Shown here: positions 1 through 5,262 of the stretch, piece by piece | Layout of the letters: each line of letters opens with the position of its first letter | Numbering within the stretch: position 1 is the first letter of the stretch | Assembly (NCBI GenBank): GCA_019314155.1 | Contig: JAFCZV010000133.1 | Span: 1-5,828 of the forward strand | Length of the DNA: 5,828 bases | Reading direction: 5' to 3' | From: Deltaproteobacteria bacterium | Lineage (GTDB): Bacteria > Desulfobacterota > Desulfobacteria > Desulfobacterales > UBA11574 | The notes under the pieces: generated by a model | Databases searched by the model: none | What the model was told of the DNA's origin: nothing | The model's input: the letters and a program-made list of their open reading frames with translations, nothing else | Position numbers and translations under genes: made by a program

Positions 1-1
1 T

Positions 2-307
2 ACCGGCTGGGATTTCGGCGTCGATGAGTTCAGGAAAATTGGCGAAAGAATTTACAATCTGGAAAGGGCTTTCAATATAAGAGAAGGACTCACTCGTGCG
101 GACGATACACTGCCGAAAAGATTATTGGAGGACCCCCTTCCGGAGGGCCCGGCCGAGGGGCATGTCAATAACCTGGATATTCTCTTGGATCCTTATTATG
201 AATTTCGTGGATGGGATAAGGCCACCGGCAAACCAACCCCGGAAAAACTGAGTGAATTAGGACTGGATGACGTCATCGGACACATTTATGGAGGTGAAGC
301 AAAATGA
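2..307 (+). CDS. aor: Aldehyde:ferredoxin oxidoreductase, C-terminal part (5' end outside window)
   Basis: This is the last 101 codons of a gene that begins before the window; the stop is TGA at 305-307. The translation begins TGWDFGVDEFRKIGERIYNLE and continues with DDTLPKRLLEDPLPEGP and YYEFRGWD. From memory these match, nearly block for block, the C-terminal domain of the Pyrococcus furiosus tungstopterin AOR (about 605 residues). Family members oxidise aldehydes to carboxylic acids with ferredoxin as electron acceptor, or run in reverse, using a W/Mo bis-pyranopterin and one [4Fe-4S] cluster in the cytoplasm. The visible part contains no cysteine, so cofactor ligands cannot be checked. 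The overlap with the downstream acyl-CoA ligase suggests that its acid product, or its acid substrate in reverse, is handled as a CoA ester. The family is certain enough, but the subfamily and aldehyde substrate are not readable here. Confidence 0.93.
   Translation, partial: TGWDFGVDEFRKIGERIYNLERAFNIREGLTRADDTLPKRLLEDPLPEGPAEGHVNNLDILLDPYYEFRGWDKATGKPTPEKLSELGLDDVIGHIYGGEAK
290..297 (+). promoter_or_regulatory. Strong Shine-Dalgarno inside the AOR gene, for the acyl-CoA ligase
   Basis: GGAGGTGA is fully complementary to the 3' end of 16S rRNA and stands 6 nt before the ATG at 304. It lies inside the last codons of the AOR gene. It fixes the ligase start and, with the ATGA overlap, supports translational coupling of the two genes. 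Confidence 0.85.
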
Positions 308-1989
308 CCTCTTATGCGGATAAACCCTGGCTGAAGAGTTATAAGATCGGAGCGTTTAAACTCAAAACCACCATCGATTACCCCGTAAAGCCTTTATTTT
401 CAATTTTAGACGAAGCCGCAGAAAAATTTCCCGGAAAGTATGCGTTTGATTATTTTGGGAATCGCATGAAGTATCGAACGCTGAAGCGTCAGGTAGATTC
501 ATTGGCAAACGCATTGATGAATCTCGGCGTTAAAAAAGGGGATACCGTCATCGTCTTTCTTCCCACCGGTCCTCAATTTATCATCAGTGATTTTGCCGTT
601 CTTAAAGCCGGTGCGACCCTTGTCCCCAGCAGTCCACTCTTAAAAGCACCCGAGTTAATACGTCAGGCAGGAGAATCGGGCGCTGAAACAATTTTTTGCC
701 TCGATATGAACTTGGATTTAATCGATTCCGTGAAAGAAAAAACCCGGCTTAAAAACATTATTGTCACTTCGGTGGAAGATTATTCTCCCGGCCAATCCGA
801 AGAGATAAAAGAGATTCCAGGAACGTATAGTTTTAGAAAATTGATTGCAGATCATGAGCCCAAAGCGCCGGAGGTTGAAATCGATCCCGCAGAAGATCTT
901 GCTGTTCTGGCGTTTACCGGTGGATCGACCGGAAAGCCAAAGGGCGTGATGATCACCCACTTTCAGAGGATGGCCAGTATCCTTCAGGGGCTCCCATGGA
1001 TGATGGCCCCGTTCCCCGCCTACAGAGGGAGAGCTTCAAGTTTACTGCCGATCCCCATTTTTCATTCCTATGGACATTATTTGATGCAATCGTGCATCTA
1101 TTGGGGACTGAAAGTGTTTTTAGTCCCGGATCCAAGGGATACAGAAATGATTGTTCAATTGATGAATGAATATCGCCCGTTTCTGATATGCATGGTTCCC
1201 ACCCAGCTTTTAAATTTAGCTCAATCAAAAACAAAAGTTAAACGAATGCCGGTGATGGTTGTCTCGGCAGCAGCTCCCCTTCCCACGGAAGTGGCTAAAA
1301 AAATCGAAGAAAAAATTAAGATGCCGGTATCGGAAGGCTATGGTCTTACGGAATGCATCAGCCATATTAATATCAGCGTCTTTTCGAAAATCACCCGGTT
1401 TGCACCTTCGACCATACCCGGGGTTGGAATCCCCGTACCCGATACCGAGGTAAAATTGGTTGATCCGGAAACAGGAAAAGAGGTTCCTTTTGGTGATGTC
1501 GGTGAACTCTGGCTAAGGGGCCCCCAAATGATGAAGGGCTACTGGCCGGAGCAGGGTTCCGGCCTTGAAGACGGCGGGTGGCTGAGAACCGGTGATCTTT
1601 GCAAGATGGATGAGAAAGGTTATTTTTATGTGGTAGACCGAATCAAGGATATGATCAACATTTCCGGGATGAAAGTATACTCCATAGAAATTGACGACCT
1701 TTTGTTTCAAAATCCTGCGGTAGCCGGGGCCGTGACCATTGGTATTCCTGATTCCAAAAGACCGGGGAGCGAGAGAATAAAGGCTTTTGTTAGATTGAAA
1801 GATGATTATAAAGGAAAGATAGGGCCACAGGATATCATCGATTACTGTCGGGAAAGATTGGCCGCTTATGCGGTTCCCAAATTTATTGAATTTAGAGACA
1901 ATTTGCCGCTAACGGTGACCGAGAAATATTTTAAGCGTGCATTAAGAGAAGAAGAGATTCAAAAAATGAAAGATAGCGGTGAGTTATGA
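304..1989 (+). CDS. AMP-forming acyl-CoA ligase (ANL superfamily)
   Basis: A 561-residue class I adenylate-forming enzyme. It should activate a carboxylic acid with ATP to an acyl-adenylate and transfer it to CoA, releasing AMP and PPi. Visible motifs are the phosphate-binding loop FTGGSTGKPKGVM (residues 204-216), YGLTE (346-350), GWLRTGD (425-431), the hinge region DRIKDMI (445-451), GMKVYSIEID (455-464), and a C-terminal A10 motif around NLPLTVTEKYFKRALR. The probable catalytic lysine is K541. The usual Gly just before that lysine is Glu (E540), while the lysine itself is kept. Length is normal for fatty or aromatic acyl-CoA ligases. The start ATG overlaps the AOR stop and has a perfect ribosome site 6 nt upstream. 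The gene order suggests that the ligase traps the acid made by the AOR as a CoA thioester, or supplies or removes acids in the opposite direction. The GMKVY segment resembles fatty acyl-CoA ligases, but specificity cannot be read from sequence alone. Confidence 0.93.
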   Translation: MTSYADKPWLKSYKIGAFKLKTTIDYPVKPLFSILDEAAEKFPGKYAFDYFGNRMKYRTLKRQVDSLANALMNLGVKKGDTVIVFLPTGPQFIISDFAVLKAGATLVPSSPLLKAPELIRQAGESGAETIFCLDMNLDLIDSVKEKTRLKNIIVTSVEDYSPGQSEEIKEIPGTYSFRKLIADHEPKAPEVEIDPAEDLAVLAFTGGSTGKPKGVMITHFQRMASILQGLPWMMAPFPAYRGRASSLLPIPIFHSYGHYLMQSCIYWGLKVFLVPDPRDTEMIVQLMNEYRPFLICMVPTQLLNLAQSKTKVKRMPVMVVSAAAPLPTEVAKKIEEKIKMPVSEGYGLTECISHINISVFSKITRFAPSTIPGVGIPVPDTEVKLVDPETGKEVPFGDVGELWLRGPQMMKGYWPEQGSGLEDGGWLRTGDLCKMDEKGYFYVVDRIKDMINISGMKVYSIEIDDLLFQNPAVAGAVTIGIPDSKRPGSERIKAFVRLKDDYKGKIGPQDIIDYCRERLAAYAVPKFIEFRDNLPLTVTEKYFKRALREEEIQKMKDSGEL

Positions 1990-2108
1990 ATACGTATCTG
2001 AACTTCCAAAATGGCTTACATATTAAAAAATAAAACATCCTTCCCGTTTTGTTTACGCTCAATTAGGGTGAAAATGTCGCCGAAGGTACATTACATGGAA
2101 ATGATGAA

Positions 2109-2807
2109 ATGAAAGCAAAATATTCGATCATTACAATCCTTGCCATATTCTTAATCATCAGTTTTACAGGTAATTCATACCCATGGCATGATGAAACCCA
2201 TATGGCCATCGCGAAAGCAGCGGGGTACAAGAAATGGTACAACTCTGCAGGTGCTGATATGATAAAAACAAAAGCCATGGCAAAAGAAAGACCCAATCAC
2301 TATGTGAGCAACCCCGGAGAAACAATTGTAATGCCTGAAATAGTGCTCCGGCAGATAAAAAAATATAATAAAAAAACCGATATTACGGGCCATCTCTATG
2401 GTGCGATAATCGCTTCAATTCGAGATTATTTGAAAAAAAAGCATAAAGGGAAATACGGTGAGTATCATCTTGCCTTTTGTGCGCATTATGTCGGCGATCT
2501 TTCCCAGCCGCTTCACAATACCTTGTATAATGCATACAATCGTAAAAACCATTCGACCACAGATGGTATCATTAATGATGAGGTTTTCGATAATGTGGAT
2601 AAGATCAAAATTTATCCCATAAAAATAAGGTCCGAAGAAGATTTGGCAAAGCAAATCGCAAGGATCGCCAACCTTTCGATTCAAAAAGGGTATCAAATCG
2701 AAGACGAGAAGCGACTATTGACCCAAGAGGAGGCATATGTTCAAATTGGCCATAGTGCCTCTTTGTTCAGCGCTATTTTGATATATGTCGAGAGGATTGG
2801 CCTGTAA
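2109..2807 (+). CDS. Exported zinc-dependent phospholipase C / S1-P1 nuclease family protein
   Basis: A 232-residue protein with an N-terminal signal sequence: lysines at 2 and 4, then a hydrophobic stretch at about 6-19. The mature part fits the zinc phospholipase C / S1-P1 nuclease fold, whose members hydrolyse phosphodiesters (phospholipids or nucleic acids) outside the cytoplasm with three zinc ions. Candidate ligands are W26, H31, D50, H64, H126, D130, H136, H148 and D152. Spacings agree with known members: W to H 5, D to H 14 (as in PLC), and HxxxDxxxxxH in the signature HYVGDLSQPLH (126-136). In this family the ligand Trp is the mature N-terminus, which implies cleavage after P25. Pro at position -1 is unusual for signal peptidase, so processing is uncertain. 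An ATG at 2109 with only a weak GGAA site (2097-2100) starts the gene. It follows the ligase by 119 bp and is probably a separate unit. The gene is visibly richer in A runs than aroC. Phospholipase versus nuclease activity cannot be decided. Confidence 0.85.
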   Translation: MKAKYSIITILAIFLIISFTGNSYPWHDETHMAIAKAAGYKKWYNSAGADMIKTKAMAKERPNHYVSNPGETIVMPEIVLRQIKKYNKKTDITGHLYGAIIASIRDYLKKKHKGKYGEYHLAFCAHYVGDLSQPLHNTLYNAYNRKNHSTTDGIINDEVFDNVDKIKIYPIKIRSEEDLAKQIARIANLSIQKGYQIEDEKRLLTQEEAYVQIGHSASLFSAILIYVERIGL

Positions 2808-3055
2808 TAAACATTGGAGAAGACCGCGGCTCCCGTACTACTAAGTCGTTGAAATGACCAGACACGTAGACACCAAAGTAAAACGGGGAAGCACACTCTC
2901 TGAACCTGTACCTGGGTGGGGATAAACAAATGAGAATCAGGTCTTCGTGACCGATGCTCTGCCGGAAAAACTTGGATTTACCGATAAAGCAGAGCAGTCA
3001 AGAGCCAGACGATAGCAAACAGAGACTAAAATCGATGGAGGTGATGTCGGAGATC

Positions 3056-3094
3056 TGAGGCATCCTCGACTTTTGCAACGTTGAGGTTGCCTTA
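3056..3094 (+). repeat. Imperfect inverted repeat / hairpin
   Basis: The arms 3056-3070 and 3080-3094 pair over 15 positions, with 12 Watson-Crick pairs, two G-U pairs and one T-T mismatch, around a 9-nt loop (TTTTGCAAC). No T-run follows, so it is not a classical terminator. Its left arm holds the 15-mer GGCATCCTCGACTTT that recurs upstream of the dehydratase gene. Confidence 0.6.
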
Positions 3095-3136
3095 ATCTTT
3101 CTGACCCCTGTCCACAGGAACTTGCCGGCGAATTTG

Positions 3137-3153
3137 AAAAACCGGGGTTTTTT
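3137..3153 (+). terminator. Weak terminator-like hairpin with T-tract
   Basis: AAAAAC and GTTTTT (3137-3142 / 3147-3152) form a 6-bp stem around CGGG, and the T-run extends to 3153. Flanking GCC..GGC segments (from 3124 and to 3162) could lengthen the stem with a bulge. The core has few GC pairs, so termination would be weak. Both strands look alike, so it could work in either direction. It may end transcripts coming from the phospholipase gene. Confidence 0.3.
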
Positions 3154-3264
3154 ATTGGCGGCCTCATTCTCGAAGACAAGCATATTTATTTCGTATTACA
3201 ATGCCTCAACAATCTGGTTTATGTTTTTGATTCTCTGGAGATTGATTCCGAATTTGGCCAAAAG

Positions 3265-3294
3265 TTGACATGTACAATGGTTTCTTGATATAAA
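3265..3294 (+). promoter_or_regulatory. Probable sigma70 promoter of aroC
   Basis: A consensus -35 box TTGACA (3265-3270) is followed after 18 nt by TATAAA (3289-3294), a near-consensus -10 box. Transcription would begin near 3301, giving a leader of about 90 nt before the aroC ATG. It is the best promoter match I saw in the window, and its orientation fits the next gene. Confidence 0.55.
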
Positions 3295-3342
3295 AACGGG
3301 TGTCACGCAAACCAAGAATAGATGCACCCGGAGCTCTCCCAT

Positions 3343-3366
3343 CGTCCATACGGCAATTTATGGATG
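3343..3366 (+). promoter_or_regulatory. Hairpin in the aroC leader
   Basis: TCCATA (3345-3350) pairs perfectly with TATGGA (3359-3364) around an 8-nt loop; a G-U and a C-G pair extend the stem outward. It ends about 11 nt before the aroC Shine-Dalgarno AGAGGA (3378-3383, 8 nt before the ATG). It might affect ribosome access or RNA stability; no ligand-binding class is recognisable. Confidence 0.35.
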
Positions 3367-3391
3367 GACACAAACTAAGAGGATTTGAAAC

Positions 3392-4474
3392 ATGTCCAGT
3401 ACATTCGGCACCCTGTTGAAAGTTGTGACGTTCGGCGAATCCCACGGCAAAGGCGTGGGTGCGGTTCTTGACGGTTGCCCTTCCAAAATGAACCTTTCTG
3501 AAGCAGATATTCAACGGCAGCTCGATCGTCGACGGCCCGGACAGAGTAAGTTGACTACCAGGCGGGAGGAACCCGATCGGGTAACGATCTTATCCGGTGT
3601 CGAAAACGGTAAGACCTTGGGGGTGCCCATTGCTCTGCTTGTGGCAAACAAGGATCAGAAACCCGGCGACTATGACGCCATGCAATTTGTTCCGCGTCCC
3701 TCACACGCAGATTACACCTATCAGATGAAATACGGAATCCGGTCGGCAAGCGGCGGAGGCAGATCCAGTGCCCGTGAAACTGTTGGCCGTGTTGCTGCAG
3801 GTGCAATTGCCGATAAGTTTCTGTTTGAAACATTCGGGATAGAAATAGTCGCCTGGGTGCAATCCGTCGGAGACGTTGAGGCACCTTTTATCGATGTGGA
3901 TGGGATTTCAAGGGAAGATGTCGATCAAACGATTGTGCGATGTCCGGACAGGATTGCGGCAGATAGAATGATTCAATGCATCGATGACGTTCGGGACAAA
4001 AACGACTCCATCGGCGGTACGGTGACGTGTGTATGCCGTAATGTGCCGTCGGGTTTGGGTGAGCCGGTTTTTGATAAAGTTGAGGCCAAGCTTGCCCATG
4101 CGATGCTTTCCATACCGGCAACCAAAGGATTTGAAATCGGTTCAGGTTTTGCCGGTACCCGAATGTCGGGATCCCGGCATAATGATCCCTTTGTTTTAAA
4201 AGGCGAAAAATTGGGCACAATAACCAACTTCAGCGGTGGTGTCCAGGGCGGCATTACCAACGGTGAGCCGATTGTTTTTCGAGTGGCCTTCAAACCACCC
4301 GCCACCATCGGCATACAGCAGAAAACTGTGGATTTTGAAGGCAAGGAAACGGTTCTTGAAGCAAAGGGACGTCACGACCCCTGCGTGGTCCCTCGGGCTG
4401 TGCCCATCGTTGAATGTATGGCGGCCCTTGTCATCGGAGATTTTGCACTCCAACAAAAATACCGTGAACCCTAA
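3392..4474 (+). CDS. aroC: Chorismate synthase
   Basis: A 360-residue cytoplasmic enzyme of the shikimate pathway. It converts 5-enolpyruvylshikimate-3-phosphate to chorismate, the precursor of aromatic amino acids, folate and quinones. It needs reduced FMN although the reaction has no net redox change. The family signatures are all present: [16 protein letters not shown] (15-30) with H18, RRRPGQ (46-51), PRPSHADY (101-108) with H105, [10 protein letters not shown] (121-130), GSRHNDPF (260-267), [13 protein letters not shown] (281-293) and [15 protein letters not shown] (327-341). H18 and H105 correspond to the two conserved active-site histidines of the family. Length is normal and no domain is missing. 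The start follows AGAGGA by 8 nt, and the protein begins at the usual family N-terminus ([18 protein letters not shown]). No other aro gene is adjacent, so it appears to be transcribed alone from the promoter near 3265. Confidence 0.98.
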   Translation: MSSTFGTLLKVVTFGESHGKGVGAVLDGCPSKMNLSEADIQRQLDRRRPGQSKLTTRREEPDRVTILSGVENGKTLGVPIALLVANKDQKPGDYDAMQFVPRPSHADYTYQMKYGIRSASGGGRSSARETVGRVAAGAIADKFLFETFGIEIVAWVQSVGDVEAPFIDVDGISREDVDQTIVRCPDRIAADRMIQCIDDVRDKNDSIGGTVTCVCRNVPSGLGEPVFDKVEAKLAHAMLSIPATKGFEIGSGFAGTRMSGSRHNDPFVLKGEKLGTITNFSGGVQGGITNGEPIVFRVAFKPPATIGIQQKTVDFEGKETVLEAKGRHDPCVVPRAVPIVECMAALVIGDFALQQKYREP

Positions 4475-4553
4475 CCCGGACAAACCGGCCTCCTGCCAAG
4501 CGGAGTATGGCGGACGGGCCGGCCTCCGGCTCGGAGAGAACCAAGAAATGTTT

Positions 4554-4629
4554 GCCACCAAGGCACAAAGACCCGCTCGCCTCGCTTAAGGCGAAGCCGA
4601 TGGCGGGCAGGTCTTGGTGCCTTGGTGGC
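4554..4629 (+). repeat. Large imperfect inverted repeat, probable dispersed intergenic element
   Basis: The 28-bp arms 4554-4581 and 4602-4629 are complementary at 25 of 28 positions, separated by a 20-bp centre that is itself partly self-complementary (TCGC..GCGA around TTAA). The outer words (GCCACCAAGGCAC on the left, GTGCCTTGGTGGC on the right) resemble the 'caccaaggcacaaag' type of intergenic repeat that I have seen in many environmental bacterial genomes; that resemblance is from memory. No T-run follows on either strand, so a repeat element is more likely than a terminator. As RNA it would fold into a very stable stem just after aroC and could protect the transcript end. Confidence 0.75.
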
Positions 4630-4727
4630 GAGAAGAAAAAAGTTTGGTGCGTTGGCAAAGCCGGAACCCGAAAACGGATAATTTTTAAAAAAAGATCTGA
4701 AATTCTGGCACGTCCTTTATTACAGCG

Positions 4728-4765
4728 ATTTATGCTAAAGCATAAGTACCATGCATGCATTTTTT
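4728..4765 (+). terminator. Possible weak terminator before khpA
   Basis: TTATGC (4730-4735) and GCATAA (4740-4745) form a perfect 6-bp stem with a TAAA loop, extendable by a G-U and an A-T pair. The T-run (4760-4765) begins only 12 nt after the stem, which is far for an intrinsic terminator. The same AT-rich stretch could instead hold a promoter for khpA; a TATAGAT word starts at 4764. The role is undecided. Confidence 0.2.
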
Positions 4766-4814
4766 ATAGATATTTCTTAATTGTCGCTATTTTCACCATG
4801 AGGGGACTGAATCC

Positions 4815-5045
4815 ATGAAAGATCTATTAATTCGAATTGCACAAGAACTGGTTGACGATCCGGAACAGGTACAGGTTACGGAAATTGAAACTGCCCAAAC
4901 AACCGTATTGGAACTTAGCGTCGCCAAGAGCGATATCGGGAAGATCATTGGTAAACACGGCAAAACAGCCAATGCAATCCGGGTTGTACTGAACGCAGCT
5001 TCTGGAAAGGCTCGGAAAAGGTACATGCTTGAGATCGTCGATTGA
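4815..5045 (+). CDS. khpA: KhpA-type KH-domain RNA-binding protein
   Basis: A 76-residue protein consisting of a single KH domain. The RNA-binding GxxG loop is GKHG at 46-49 inside DIGKIIGKHGKTANAIR. The N-terminal part, MKDLLIRIAQELVDDPEQVQV, is typical of the KhpA/YlqC family (about 75-80 residues). Family members bind many cellular RNAs, often with the partner KhpB (Jag), and influence cell division, envelope growth or translation in Gram-positive bacteria; their role in Gram-negative anaerobes is less clear. The start is supported by AGGGGA (4801-4806), 8 nt before the ATG. In many bacteria this gene sits between rpsP and rimM/trmD. Here it is alone, with a repeat-bearing spacer in front and a structured spacer behind. 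Confidence 0.93.
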   Translation: MKDLLIRIAQELVDDPEQVQVTEIETAQTTVLELSVAKSDIGKIIGKHGKTANAIRVVLNAASGKARKRYMLEIVD

Positions 5046-5262
5046 TGCAGAAACTCTGATCGGTCATAGGACGGACTTGACTCGACTATACAACGGCTAT
5101 GCCCTTGATGCCTCAAATTTGCGTGCACTGTGAAATGCAAAGCCTATTTCACTGAAGGGCATCCTCGACTTTCGCTCATTTTCGCGCGAGCCCTTAGGGC
5201 AATAAATTGCCGATAGATCTGTTTCCAGCCCATCCGAACGCTTTAAAAAAATGGAGGATCCA
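5046..5262 (+). other. 217-bp structured spacer upstream of the dehydratase gene
   Basis: No gene is supported. ATGCCCTT (5099-5106) can pair with AAGGGCAT (5155-5162) and encloses a second hairpin, GTGAAAT/ATTTCAC (5130-5136 / 5146-5152, 9-nt loop). Further on are the palindrome GCCCTTAGGGC (5190-5200) and GGCAAT/ATTGCC (5198-5203 / 5206-5211), which overlap and exclude each other. The 15-mer at 5158-5172 is shared with 3059-3073. A TTGACT word at 5077 has no convincing -10 partner, so no promoter is called. No T-run follows any of the stems. Confidence 0.6.
5253..5258 (+). promoter_or_regulatory. Shine-Dalgarno of the dehydratase gene
   Basis: GGAGGA ends 4 nt before the ATG at 5263, a short spacing. 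A second in-frame ATG at 5272 lies 13 nt away, which is long. The first start is preferred, but the protein could begin at Met4, which would give MTPEQFEESL, close to MTAEQYIESL of the Clostridium enzyme. Confidence 0.6.

Larger units (their letters stand above)
2845..3288 (+). pseudogene. Possible decayed reading frame, family unknown
   Basis: One + strand frame, bounded by stops at 2842-2844 and 3286-3288, reads like protein in several pieces. These are separated by in-frame TAA (2923-2925), TAG (3013-3015) and TGA (3082-3084). Pieces include VFVTDALPEKLGFTDKAEQ, TKIDGGDVGDL, and GFFIGGLILEDKHIYFVLQ followed by NNLVYVFDSLEIDSEFG. Codons beginning with a purine make up roughly 60-70% of the frame by hand count, which is typical of real coding DNA. 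The other two + frames look less regular. No start codon with a ribosome site was found, and I recognise no family. All three stop types occur, which argues against recoding and for decay. It could also be chance. Confidence 0.3.
2808..3391 (+). other. 584-bp spacer without an intact gene, upstream of aroC
   Basis: No complete gene is supported on either strand. The spacer contains, in order: a + strand frame with coding-like codons broken by stops (2845-3288), a long hairpin (3056-3094), a small A-tract/T-tract hairpin (3137-3153), a good sigma70-like promoter (3265-3294), and a short leader hairpin (3343-3366) just before the aroC ribosome site. Part of it (3059-3073) is repeated exactly at 5158-5172. 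No inverted termini, target duplications or recognisable transposase pieces were seen. Confidence 0.7.
4475..4814 (+). other. 340-bp spacer between aroC and khpA, repeat-bearing
   Basis: No gene is supported. The first part (4480-4535) is GC-rich with short duplicated CCGGCCTCC words. The middle holds a large inverted repeat (4554-4629). The last part turns AT-rich, with a small hairpin at 4728-4747, the self-complementary word ATGCATGCAT (4751-4760) and a six-T run (4760-4765). A 103-codon open frame at 4507-4818 crosses the repeat and is not considered coding. Confidence 0.7.

Noticed and set aside
2998..3183. Minus-strand open frame of 61 codons (MLVFENEAANKKPRF...) in the spacer before aroC
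   Set aside because: It lacks a convincing ribosome site and recognisable family, and the + strand frame over the same bases looks more coding-like. It is most likely a shadow.
3322..3378. An aromatic amino acid attenuator leader peptide for aroC
   Set aside because: Only one Trp and one Tyr codon in 18, no Phe, no run of regulatory codons and no terminator/antiterminator pair. It is kept only as a low-interest note.
2808..3391. Insertion sequence or group II intron remnant
   Set aside because: No terminal inverted repeats, no target duplication, no transposase or reverse transcriptase motif and no intron domain V signature could be found by eye.
3555..4561. Several minus-strand and alternate-frame open frames of 100-123 codons over aroC
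   Set aside because: They lie wholly or mostly opposite a strongly conserved enzyme gene and have shadow-like composition rich in Arg, Pro, His and Ser.
4554..4629. The large hairpin as an intrinsic terminator of aroC
   Set aside because: The stem is followed by A-rich, not T-rich, sequence on the + strand, and no T-run follows on the minus strand. A repeat element explains it better.
4507..4818. Plus-strand open frame of 103 codons between aroC and khpA
   Set aside because: It runs through both arms of the large inverted repeat, has low-complexity basic composition, no good ribosome site, and runs into the khpA start.
5077..5103. Sigma70 promoter for the dehydratase gene (TTGACT .. TATGCC)
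   Set aside because: The spacing is only 15 nt and the -10 match is poor. It would also lie far upstream of the start codon.
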